This document shows positions 26,474 through 38,006 of a stretch of DNA of 64,000 nucleotides, in pieces. How positions within the stretch are numbered: position 1 is the first letter of the stretch; the number at the start of each line of letters is the position of its first letter. Location: positions 62,001-126,000 of the forward strand of contig JAHLKF010000014.1 in NCBI GenBank assembly GCA_025558075.1. The letters run 5' to 3'. Below the pieces are notes generated by a model. That model had not been told where the DNA came from, did not search any database, and saw only the letters and a list, made by a program, of their open reading frames with translations. Both the position numbers and the translations under genes were made by a program. This DNA comes from Gaertneriomyces semiglobifer. Lineage: Eukaryota > Chytridiomycota > Chytridiomycetes > Spizellomycetales > Spizellomycetaceae.

Positions 26474-28498
26474 TCAATGAACCAAAACAGCAGCTAGGGG
26501 TTTCAAGGACCGCCGCTTCTGCTGTCTGACGGCCGGCGCCGCAGCAATGGTAAACTCTCGAGGACTACCAAACCTGCCGTCCGACAGATCTCCCTCTGTC
26601 ATCACAGCGGCTTCACCGCTCCACAAGTCAGGGGGTTGCTGCTGAGCGTACGTAGCCTCACAGTTTTCCGGCAACTCGGCGCCATCCATCAAGCCTACCT
26701 CCTCAGATGAGGCGATCGTCTGGACGCTTCTGTCGACCACAGGAAGGTTAGGCACATCATGCTCTGCAGTAGACCAACCGTTTTGTAGGCGAAATTGTTC
26801 GTCGACATTCTTGACACTCTTCCAAAATTCGTGTACCTTCTTGCTCGCAAAAATACTCTCCGGTTGCAATAGTCGAACCTTCAGACCGTTGAGACTTTTC
26901 ACTCTACTCAACGCGGTATACGCCTGTCCGCACGCGAACACGCCTGAAAGGTCAACCTCCGCGTTTTCCAGGGTCATGCCTTGTGATTTATGTACAGTCA
27001 GAGCCCATGCCAGACTCAGCGGAATTTGACAACGAACAACAGTTCCAAAAGACGGTCCTAGGCACGTTTGAAAGCGACGGTAGCTAATGACAAGCGTCTC
27101 CCCAGAGTCGAATCGTACCACAGGTAAATCCACTGATTCGCCCAACAGAGTATCTTGCATATGTCGGTAACCCAGAAGAAAGCCTCGCGCCCCATTCACT
27201 AAGCCTCTCGAAATGTCGATGTTATGGAGAAGGACGACACGAGCGCCAACTTTGACTGTGAGCAATCGATGAGCCGTAAAAGAATCAAATTCTCGATTGA
27301 GTACCGTCTCTGGTTGATCCGTCTCAGGTAGAGTGGATTGAAAGGGAATAAGCGGTGAACAAAACCCTCCCAATGTTTTGTTTGATGGTCGCTCATAGCT
27401 GTCAATTGCCGTGAACATCTTGGCTGGACCCTCCAGCTGCTGCAGCCGAAGGTTATTATGTCGATTCACACGAGACTTGTAGCATGCGATCAACGTCGGT
27501 TGCTAGCGGTGATGGCATCAACAGGGTTTCTGGCAAATTTCACACAGCAGTTTACCTACTGGCTGATCATCGCTCCATTGCTTATCTTTACACTTGTTCA
27601 GTACATTCTTAACCTCATCATCGTACACGCCGACCCGTACTTTGTTCAAAACATTGAGAAAGAGCGGGTCAGTTTGACGGAAAACCTGCCATAACTCCAG
27701 CATCTTCATCCCTTTCAATATTAAGAACTTCCAAGCAAAAGAATCGAAAACGAAGTTGGGTTCTGGGAGGTCACCGTTCTCGTTGACCTCCAGGTGCTGC
27801 GATTTATCAATGGGAGGAAGTTGGTAAAAATCACCGCATATGACAACTTGTATGCCTCCAAAAGGTATTGATTCCAGTTGTCTGTTCTTCTTATACTTGG
27901 CTCTCACTTTTCTTGCGGCATATTCCAAGGCGTCAAAAAGGTTAGGGCACACCATGCTGGCTTCGTCGATCACCAAGACATCCGTTTCCAAGTATGGTTT
28001 TATTCTCCCTCGCGCCTTAGAAACCCACGTTGCATAGGCCGTTTTGTCCCATGACATATCTTTGACATAGGACATGAAGGAATGCAATGTCCGGCCGCCA
28101 ATATGTGAAGCGGCTATCCCTGTCGCCGCCACTACACCCACTTTCTTGTGAGACTGTTCGCACAGCTGTATAAAGTGCCGTAAAACTTCGCTTTTTCCGG
28201 TGCCGGCACGTCCAGAAAAGAAAACGTTGTGCTCCGACTGTAGGAGACTTAAAAGTTCGGCTTGTTCTGGAGAGAGGGTCAATGACGGCGACATGCCAGG
28301 TTTCGCATCCTGGGCAACTTCAACGTCAGCAAAAGCGAGCTTCGGATCACGTACTACTGCTCCCTTTGTTGAATAAGGGGAAGATAAACTGGGTCTTTTG
28401 CGCAAAGAGTTGGTTTCCGTCATATGTGCACGCTGTGCAACTATCCAACGCAAGCACCAACGCACTCGCAGCTGAGCTCGCGGGAGCCTCACCGACAT
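26474..28498 (-). CDS. PIF1: PIF1-family 5'-3' DNA helicase, probably mitochondrial
   Basis: Two exons (28498-27560, 27502-26474) encode 655 aa. PIF1 helicases are superfamily 1B enzymes that unwind DNA 5' to 3', resolve G-quadruplexes and maintain mitochondrial DNA. Walker A GRAGTGKS is at residues 96-103. Further motifs are TGIAASHIGGRTLHSF (Ia), VLVIDEASMV (II), VVICGDFYQLPP (III), LELWQVFRQTD, and the late motifs ALTVHKSQGMTLENAEVDL and AYTALSRVKSLNGLKV. The first 25 residues, from the ATG at 28498, contain many Arg, Leu and Trp and no acidic residue, as in a mitochondrial presequence. The frame seems broken near 27518, but a 57-nt GT-AG intron (27503-27559) removes the stop and restores the expected alignment. 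The C-terminal ~130 residues are unfamiliar. Confidence 0.93.
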
Positions 28499-28899
28499 GT
28501 CGACGACACTGTTTGTCCGCTGATGGAAACCGGGCCAGCCGACTCACACACCCCTCGCTCGCTTTCTTCGTTTTCCCGTCTGCGTTTTTGACAGGTTTCA
28601 TTAATTCGTCGCGTCGAAATTCGCGCGCGTCGGCGACAGCCAAGTGTTCAGTGGCACAGTCATGGAACAGAGGTTTCGCACTTCCTGAGCATTTTGTTGA
28701 CGGAAAGTCGGGCACACCCTTTGCAACGAAGGCATCGCATTCAAGGAAGGCATCAAGCGAGGCAGCGAGCGAGCGGACGATTGAGTTAGAGGACAGAGGA
28801 GTTGGAGGGCTTACGACTGAAGAAGAATCAGAAAAGGAGAAAGACCCGGAACCTGTTTTCGCCAACTTACCCACTACTAGTAGATAGCAGTCCTTAACA
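28499..28899. promoter_or_regulatory. divergent spacer PIF1-type gene / disordered-protein gene
   Basis: 401 nt between opposite start codons. A long plus-strand open frame runs through it (from 28282) and another on the minus strand (28347-28874), but neither shows a family motif and both overlap the helicase start, so I read this as promoter and 5' UTR sequence. Confidence 0.4.
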
Positions 28900-29979
28900 A
28901 TGTTTGGTCAGTCCCAGTTCTCGTCCTCGTCCTCGTATAACGATCGTCTCTTTGGGTCATCGTCTATATCGAGCCCACGTCCTCGATCTCCAGAGAATTA
29001 TGCTGACCGATTTCATTTTCACGGAGTCGAATCTCCAGAAGCATTTTCGACGTCGCCGAAGCGAACGTTCAGTCCTGGAATGTCGACATTCTCATTGGCA
29101 TCCAAGTCACCATCCTCCGCATATCGCTATACTTCTCAAACTCAGCCTGACCAAACCAGTCCGCGGTATGCACCAAGTGTCTTTGGTGATGCGTTACTAG
29201 GGCGATCCAGCGGCAAGCCTGCGTCACCAGTGACCATCGGCTCGAGAGGATCACTCTCTTCGTCGCCTCAGCCATACCAGCGAAGGCGCTCATTATCGGC
29301 GTCTCCCAAAAATTTGCCATTTGATGATGCAACCAATCGGGGATACTCGCCGAGACGGTCGACGTCGGTAGACGACGCTCCGCCGACACGGTCCATTTTT
29401 CTGGATGATGAGTACATGTCTCACCACGAAAATTGGGACCAACCCGACGACCATCAAGATGGAGCCGATGAAGTAGCGTCCGCACAGTCAGAGTTGTCTC
29501 ACGGCCCGGCCGGCGGAAATGGTGATGATCTTGACGCTAGTCTGTTCGGAGATGATGATGGACTGCCAGGAATTGTTCGGGGACAGCAACTTGCTGGAAG
29601 ATCACCCTTATCGCCATTCTCACCAATGTCGATAGATCAGGACCTATCGTGCCCTATGAGCCCACCAGATACTCCTACTCCCAGCACGAAGCACTTTAAA
29701 CCCTCAGCCGATATCTCAAGGATGCCACGCCCAACGACCACAGCAATTCAGTCTACCAAACAACTGCCGAAATCGCCTGCTGTTCCTGTTCAACAACGAC
29801 TTAAGAAAGTCTCTTTCAACCTTCATGACGACGAATCCTCGGTGGATGCCCAAGAGCAGCCTGATGCACCAATGTGGTATGTCGATGAGCAACCTGAAAC
29901 GATGAATCCGAGCAAGAAGGCTATGGTTGCAGGACATGGCGGTGTATGGCAGATGATGTTGAATTGGTTCTTTGGATAA
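28900..29979 (+). CDS. intrinsically disordered protein with PP1-docking-like motif
   Basis: Single-exon gene of 359 aa; the family is unknown to me. Ser, Pro, Asp and Gly dominate nearly the whole length and there are many SP sites (SPRPRSPE, SLSASPK, RSPLSPFSP), suggesting phosphorylation by proline-directed kinases. No folded domain, signal peptide or membrane segment is visible. Near the C-terminus, LKKVSFNLHD contains the K-V-x-F pattern used by regulators that dock on protein phosphatase 1. It is followed by an acidic patch and a short hydrophobic, aromatic end (VWQMMLNWFFG), which may be a membrane-binding or protein-binding helix. The ATG at 28900 is the first of the open frame. Function remains unassigned. 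Confidence 0.75.
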   Translation: MFGQSQFSSSSSYNDRLFGSSSISSPRPRSPENYADRFHFHGVESPEAFSTSPKRTFSPGMSTFSLASKSPSSAYRYTSQTQPDQTSPRYAPSVFGDALLGRSSGKPASPVTIGSRGSLSSSPQPYQRRRSLSASPKNLPFDDATNRGYSPRRSTSVDDAPPTRSIFLDDEYMSHHENWDQPDDHQDGADEVASAQSELSHGPAGGNGDDLDASLFGDDDGLPGIVRGQQLAGRSPLSPFSPMSIDQDLSCPMSPPDTPTPSTKHFKPSADISRMPRPTTTAIQSTKQLPKSPAVPVQQRLKKVSFNLHDDESSVDAQEQPDAPMWYVDEQPETMNPSKKAMVAGHGGVWQMMLNWFFG

Positions 29980-30043
29980 TACGCACTATTCACATCTACT
30001 AGCTAGTCACAGTAATAACACTACACGCACTTCTACAGAAAAT

Positions 30044-31559
<1,516 letters not shown>

Positions 31560-32430
31560 TTTGGATGGACGAAACCTCTTCGTCTTAACAGCCGTTGGTT
31601 TCTGCGTGTATCTGTCGTCTGATATGCGGCCAGCAATTGCCCCAAATGTCGGGCGCGCTTGTAAAATGTTGACATCTGTAACCATCTGCCGAATCTGATG
31701 CTATCCAGATCCAGCGACGGCGACGGCGACGGCGACGACGAGAAGACGCCGAGTGTGCTTCAATTCATCTCACCACCGTAATTCATCTTATTCAGTTGAA
31801 CGGCATGACGAGTACTCATTTTTCAATGCATACTGGTGAGCCAATCAATGGTGGGAGAGTACGCACGACACTCTCTAGCATGAATCGGCACACGAACAGG
31901 ATCGAGAACATTAGCAACCAGCAGCAGCAGCGTCTACTGCTGTTCGCCAGATAAGAAGGACAACCAGCAAGCATCCGTTTTGCTCATGAATTACATAACA
32001 GAATTGGCATAAGAATAGAATGAGCAGTACGATGACAAAGAGAACATTCGGAAGCAAAGGGCGAAAATGCCAATTCGCGGCACTTCAGTCGCTTTTTGGA
32101 TGTCGATATGTCTTGGAAGGCAGCTAACCGGAGCACCACTTACAATTGAATAACCATCTCGCTGGCATTTGGCAGTTAGGACCCTCATGTATGCTCCATT
32201 GGATCGTTCAGGCCACTGTGTACGTTGATGTGTTCCACCTGTTTGGTGTACGACAGCACGTACGCTATTAATGTAGAAAAAATACGCCAGCGGATCATAA
32301 AGCAGGGTTTGTTTCTTGAACGAAACACCAGTATGTACATTGCACACTAGAACGCTACCCTGTCCTGCAGGAGTCTCGGCTTCTTCCGGCCCGTGAGGTT
32401 TCCCGCCTCCTTTCCGACGCTGCATGGCCC
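31560..32430. other. spacer upstream of ECT1 and downstream of PBP1
   Basis: 871 nt that should contain the ECT1 promoter and the PBP1 3' UTR. It holds a (GCGACG)-type microsatellite at about 31713-31742 and a short AGC-repeat run at 31918-31931. A 144-codon minus-strand frame (31991-32425) shows no family features and probably reads 3' UTR. No RNA gene seen. Confidence 0.45.
31713..31742. repeat. GCGACG hexanucleotide microsatellite
   Basis: About five imperfect copies of a GCGACG unit in the ECT1 5' flank; if the upstream ATG at 31685 is used, the tract lies in the 5' UTR. Confidence 0.7.
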
Positions 32431-35356
32431 TTAAGCGGCCTCAGATTCTTCGGGCGCGGGTTCCCCGCCGTCTCCTTCTGTCTCGGGTTGCTCACCGGTA
32501 TCTTGAGGTGACAGTGCTGGAGCTCCTGATTGTGGCACTGGGCTGGCACCCCAAACCTGCCCGGCAGGAGGGCCTGGTATCATCATTGGAGGGTATCCCA
32601 TCATTTCAGGTGGATATCCTGGCATCATAGGCGCTAATGGATAGCGGTATGTCTATTAGTCACATGGTGAACTTAAACGATGCAAAACATCCGCTAACCT
32701 GGCTGAAACATGGGTGGAGGGCTCCGCATGAACGCGGCAGGAATGGGCGATGTAGCCATCGGTTGTGATTGAAAGCCTGCTGTGGAAGGAATGAGCAGTG
32801 TTTCTGATAATGAAAGATACTGCAATGTAAGCCATACCGCTGTCTTCGGCAAAGGAGCCAGGAGGTGTCTGTCCCTTTGGATACATACGAACATTGGGAT
32901 TGGGAGGTGGCGGAACCATGTGTGGGGGATACATGGCGTGGGGCACTGATCCGACAAATCCATGTGGGAATTGTCCCTGGGGAATCTACAGGCGTCGTTT
33001 CGCGTTAACAAAGGGCGATATACATACACGACAGTTGCAACGACTTACACCCACAGGCATCATGAAAGCCGGTCCAGGAGGCATAGTCATTCCCGGAACG
33101 AATGGGCGTGCCATCATTGGCTGCGAATCATTGATCGCGTCAGATCCTACGGTGCACTCGAATAATCAAGTTAATCATCTTACCCTGAACGGATAAGGCC
33201 CCGGCATTGCATAAGGATAAAATTGCATGTCGGGCCCTTGCGGCGGATACATCTCCTCGCCATAGTGTGGGCCTATAATACTGGATTTAGCACAAGATTC
33301 TAACGGAGCAAAATCCATGATTTACTCTTACTGAAATGTCCTGGCTTTGGAGATCCCATTGTTTTCTGGTAGTTCTTACCAAATTGTTGTTTGCCGCCGT
33401 AAGGTTGGTTTTTTCCCATCCGCCTATTTCCGTAGTACGGGGATCTGTCGCCATGACCTGGGCTGGTGCTCGGCGGGGACGTAGGGATAACTGGAGTGTA
33501 CGAGGACGGCGTAAATTCCGCTGCGGCAACGTTGAATTTGAAGTCTTTCTTTGAAGAAGCGGAGTAACTCGCTGGAGTGTCATCAGTACTGGAAGCTTTT
33601 TGGTCGGCCTTTTCATTCTTACTGGTGGCAACGTTAGCGTCTTTCGCGTGTGGTTGAGCAGTCACAGGTGGCTTCGGTGATGCGGATGCCTTGCTGACCT
33701 GCCCCTCCTGCACGGTCTTCTTGTCGTCCTTAATTTTGCTATCACTGATTTTCGGCGACTCGGTCGATTTATGCAAGATCTCCTGTAAATCTTCCGGCAT
33801 AGGGGTCTTCAACTTGAATGACTTGCTGAAAGTTCTGAATTCTTCCACAATTTGATCCTTCTCCTGCTTCATCAGCGTCTGTTTCCTGTGCATGAGCATT
33901 TCCTTTTCTCCGACGGCGAAATCTTTGAACACCTTCGCCACGTGTGCCGTCTGGACTGGCTCAGGCTGTGCAGCGGCGTCTCCAGAAGCGACTTTCTTAG
34001 ACGAAAGCTTTGCAAGCGGCCCTTGCATCCCTGGCTTTCTGAAGGGGATGCTTCCGAAGGTGACATCCTTTGTCCCCTTGGTTGGCTGTTGCTTCACTGT
34101 ATCTGCCGCAGTCGGTTTGGTAGTGGCAGTGGCAGGCTCTCTTTTCGTAGAAGTTGCCGGAGCGTGTGCTGATAGTGTGGACTGCTGACTCTGTTTGGCA
34201 GCAGTCTCCGCTTCCTTGGTGTCTCTGAGTTGATCTTTGCCAACTCCTTGCGAAGCGTCCTTGCCTTTAGCCAGCTCAGGCTTTGGCGCGTTTGAAGATC
34301 TCCGAGCGCCAGGCGGAACATACTTGCCTGGTTGGCGAATAACCGACGAATACCTGTCCTCCTCATCCATAACACTGTCATCCTCCAAACCACGTTCTTC
34401 GGCGACGTGGGCGTTGGAGACAGGACCTTGCTCAATTTCGCGCGCAAGGCGAGCTGCCTCTGCTTCACGGCGCTTAAAGTCCGGGTGCGATTTGTCCACA
34501 GCGGTGGTGTAGAGGTGTTCATCATAATCGGTAGTAACACCGAAGAGCTTCTCATTCGTTGCAAACTGGTCCCACTGGCCGCCGGAGCTTGTCTCGTCAT
34601 CCAAGCTCAAAACAGAGTCGGAAGCGCCGCCATCCCATCGCTGAAGCGTACGTTCCTTTACGGCACCGGTGTGACCGCTAATAGCTGTGTCTGTTTGGAA
34701 CGAATCGCGATCCACGGCGGTTCGCTTCGTCAGGGAGAAGTCGAGACCAACGGCGGCGACACTTAGGATGGATGATGCCGGAATAACCAACATCTTTATG
34801 ACCGTACCGGGGGCATCTTTCGACGGGTCTTGTTTTTTTGATGCCATTTTGAGCACCAGCTTCCACTCTTTGCTGCCAGTCTGAGCGTCGTTGGAACCGT
34901 AGATGCCTTCATATGCGACGCCTGAAGTGCAGGTGACACGAACACGAGTGCCCTTTGGTCACATCGTTAGCATTGGCAAAACATGCTTGATAGAAAGTCG
35001 CGCAAGATACCTACAATCATGTTGTCGAAGATAAAGCGGGTTCGCTCATGTTGGACTTCAGCGGACGTTTTGGCGAGCGAAGCATCCTTGTTAGAAAAGC
35101 TTGCGCGTTGGGGCTGCCCGTTACCTGAAGACCATTTCTTCCCACCCCTGATAAATGACAGGACATGTAAGCTTTGTGTAAGCGCCATTCGCGAGTCCAG
35201 AATCGAGACGACTGAACGGAGAACCTACCTGGACGCATACTGATGACCACCATGATGGACATCGGCATAATCGCGGTTTCCACCATGAAAATCCTTGCGC
35301 TGTGCGTTGCCGCCGCGACCTCTGTTCCCACCAACGTTTCCACCACGACGACTCAT
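32431..35356 (-). CDS. PBP1: ataxin-2 / PBP1 homologue
   Basis: Eight exons: 35356-35229, 35147-35015, 34952-33332, 33272-33184, 33120-33049, 32985-32838, 32779-32699, 32633-32431; 824 aa. Ataxin-2/Pbp1 binds poly(A)-binding protein, promotes stress granules and modulates TORC1 and poly(A) length. The N-terminus is Arg/Gly-rich. The LSm part (ERTRFIFDNMIGTRVRV, then SGVAYEGIY and EWKLVLKMA) spans ~65-125. The LsmAD segment (WDQFATNEKLFGVTTDYDE, HPDFKRREAEAARLAREIE) lies at ~210-275. A PAM2-like motif FKFNVAAAEFTP sits near 560, as expected for docking on the MLLE domain of Pab1. The C-terminal ~170 residues are Pro/Met/Gly-rich and are encoded by five small exons. All junctions keep frame. 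Confidence 0.92.
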
Positions 35357-36428
35357 CTTTAGAAGGCAGCGGTGCTTAAATTGACGTGTGATACGGCAGA
35401 CAGAACTATAAACTCCAGCTTTTCAGGACAGAGCTTGTTACGCTCAGATGAATGCGTTATTGGTAGTAGATCCTACAATGCAATAATCGACAGCAAGCAG
35501 GGGGGAGGCCGACCAGCCCCAGTACCCGACCCGTTTATATATGCAATCGGCGAGTTTCCTCCAGTTGTACGGTCTACTAGTGGGCTCGTCGTGCCCTGTA
35601 TCAAGGTTTTTTCCAGACGATGACACTTGAAATTTGGAATGAATAGGTGGAGGCTTAGTGGAATCTGCTGATGAATAGGTGGTGTTGTGGCGGGCGGGGA
35701 CCGCGGGTTGCCGTAACGTACGTAGGATGACGCCGACCGAGCAGGGACGGAACCTCGCTGAGGGAGATCACTCGATGACAGAGCGCAGAAGAGAGGGAAG
35801 CCGCTGGTTGGCCTGTCGTTCGTCGTCGTCGCCGTTGAATTCGCTTTGCGCCGAGGTTTTCGCAGCTGCGTTTTGCCCGCGCTGGGAATTGACTCGGAGT
35901 CACTTGTTCACTTGTATTGGGCTTTCTGGGCGATCGCAGTTTAAAATTGCCACAGACATGTTGAATGGGTGATAATAATGCATGGGATCCATCAGAAAAA
36001 TGTCGGGCGTGGAAACGATCAAATGGCAGCAAAGTGTTATTGAAAACCTTGACATTTTGCATTGGACTTTGGTCTGCTCCCCACCTTGATCCATGTCTGG
36101 AGCGTCGCTTAAAACACTGTTCAGAATGTCCGGTCGAGGTGAAACTACTGTTTTGTGGGTTGACCTAAAGTGAGTAAATGCGCTTGTGCAGTCACTTGTA
36201 TTGAAACCACACAGTCTAATGCCCACTTCACTTCACTTCGTCACAAGAGATTCACTCGCGGCGGCCGGGAATTTCTTGAATCGCATCTTTCGTTCGGCTT
36301 TTGTTTTTCGTCTCGTCGCTTTCTCAAATCCATCCAACGTCGGCTTCCACCGTCGGCTTCTCTCCCATCAGGCACACAGTTGACCTCCGCGGCGTCACGT
36401 CGAATTCAGGAATACAGACGCACGAATC
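35357..36428. promoter_or_regulatory. divergent region PBP1 / REEP gene
   Basis: 1072 nt between opposite start codons. CCGTAACG at 35711-35718 resembles part of an octamer seen in other spacers. Open frames on both strands have no recognisable family. Nothing else identified. Confidence 0.4.
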
Positions 36429-37144
36429 ATGGGCGACCCGGAGACCTTGGCTGCGGGTGCAGAAGGCACCCTCCCCATGCCAGTGACAAACTACCTCACG
36501 AACGCCCTTCTCAAAGGTGAACAACGCGCTGGGAAACCTCTCAAACCCGTCTTTGTGCTTCTTCGTACTCGCGCACTGCCTTTTCTCTCCGCCACCGAAC
36601 ACCGCGCGAATTCCAATTCAATCCTCGTCATGCTGTGGCAAAAACTGGGTCTGCCACCAATGTCACTAGTCGCTGTTCTCAGCGGCATCATCGCTGCTCT
36701 GCTCAAAAGACTACACAAAAAGCAGCCACTCCTACTGACGCATCTCTTTGGCGTACTATACCCTGTCTTCCGGAGCATCAAAGCCGTGGAAAGACCCACT
36801 CCAGATGACGACGAACGCTGGCTCACCTATTGTAGGTTTTGTTTGTCATTTTCCCCCATTTCCTAGCCCAAGGCACCCGTTTCTCATCGCGTTATTTACT
36901 GGTAGGGTCCGTCTTCGGTCTATTCACCATCTTGGACAACTACCGCGACAAGATTATGCATTATATCCGCTTCTACTACGTACCAAAAATGCTGATATTT
37001 TACTGGCTATTTGCCCGCAACGGGTCCCTCGTCGTTTACAGGCAAGCTGTGCGACCTTTTCTTGTAAAATATGCCGACTACAGGGCACTAGCCGTGACCT
37101 CCGTCCCTGACGTTCCCGAATCCCTCGACGCCAAAACTGTTTAA
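36429..37144 (+). CDS. YOP1: REEP/TB2/DP1/HVA22 family protein (Yop1-like)
   Basis: Two exons (36429-36831, 36906-37144) encode 213 aa. These proteins insert hydrophobic hairpins into the ER membrane and, with reticulons, shape tubules. The family core is clear: LLTHLFGVLYPVFRSIKAVE, then DDDERWLTYWSVFGLFTILD across the intron, then FYYVPKMLIFYWLFARNG and VRPFLVKYADY. Hydrophobic stretches occur at ~72-88, ~96-110, ~140-150 and ~163-178. The pattern and length fit the REEP5/6-Yop1 branch. The N-terminal ~50 residues correspond to the amphipathic and linker part. The intron is 74 nt and its removal creates the conserved Trp of LTYW. Confidence 0.92.
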
Positions 37145-38006
37145 TCATTGTTTTCTGTTTTCCTCGTTGTCCACTGTTTGTATAGAGGGTTTTTTTTTAT
37201 TTTGCTTAAATATATAGTTGTCCTGAGTACTCTGGGTCCCATTAGCACGTAAACTTCTCTCAAAGCCTGCGATACTGCTAATGGATATAAAGACAGAGAT
37301 AATGCGGTGGCAGACGTAGGAAGCAAATTGTGTGTGTATATCAGGACGCTGAAAAACGATGATACTTAGGTTCAAGAAAGTCTTTTGAAGCGCCAACACA
37401 CAGAATTGGCAGGTAACCACTCCAAATAAACGTTCTCACTGCACACTCAAACTCCATGGCGAAGTTGTCGGCACCTGCTTGAGAATATACCGACATGTCG
37501 GCTTGTTGCGGGAATTGGGAAGACTTATTGAATTACTACAATCATCTATATATGCAGAAGGTAGTTTAGCCTTTAAGACATTCCGTGCCTGTGCTTCTTC
37601 GAACCTCCTCCGCATTCTCATCCTCACACGATACAGCGTCCATCTTAAGCATTGATGAGATAGAGGATTGGCTTTGTGGTAAACACACACGGAACGAGGG
37701 TCCCCTTTATCAAAGGGCGGAGTGAGTACCTGCTGCATCTGTCGCGATCCCAACTCTCTTGCCCCACCAATTAGTGTCAATATGAATTACTGGTCATCGT
37801 TCGACTGATGAATTCTCAGGCTGCTGAATGGAATCCATTTCAAATGCCAAGTCATCATCAATGTTCATATTCTCAGCGCCATCATATCATAACACGCCAC
37901 TCATTACATAAAGGGACAATAGCTCATGTGTGAACAGACAAGACTGTCGCGTCAGACCAGCATCGTACATTTGAATAATCTCTAAACTACAAAGTGATGA
38001 TAAATA
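37145..38006. other. tail-to-tail spacer REEP / SMPD4-like
   Basis: 862 nt, A/T-rich, expected to hold two 3' UTRs. Short acidic open frames occur on the minus strand (for example from about 37882 and a 115-codon frame at 37436-37780). I could not join them into a convincing gene, so no CDS is called. Confidence 0.4.

Noticed and set aside
27503..27559. Apparent premature stop splitting the PIF1-type helicase into two frames (possible pseudogene)
   Set aside because: Both parts are in the same frame and a good 57-nt GT-AG intron removes the stop and restores the motif spacing.
26474..28498. Helitron transposon suggested by a PIF1-type helicase
   Set aside because: There is no Rep nuclease domain or terminal hairpin and the N-terminus is mitochondrial-like, so it is a host gene.
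28282..28887. 201-codon plus-strand open frame at the helicase start
   Set aside because: It is antisense to the helicase N-terminus and has no family features; composition follows the opposite strand.
31991..32425. 144-codon minus-strand frame downstream of PBP1
   Set aside because: It lies in the expected PBP1 3' UTR and has mixed, unstructured composition with no domain.
37436..37780. 115-codon minus-strand frame and nearby acidic mini-frames
   Set aside because: No start context, no family match, and the pieces do not splice into one coherent frame; likely 3' UTR.
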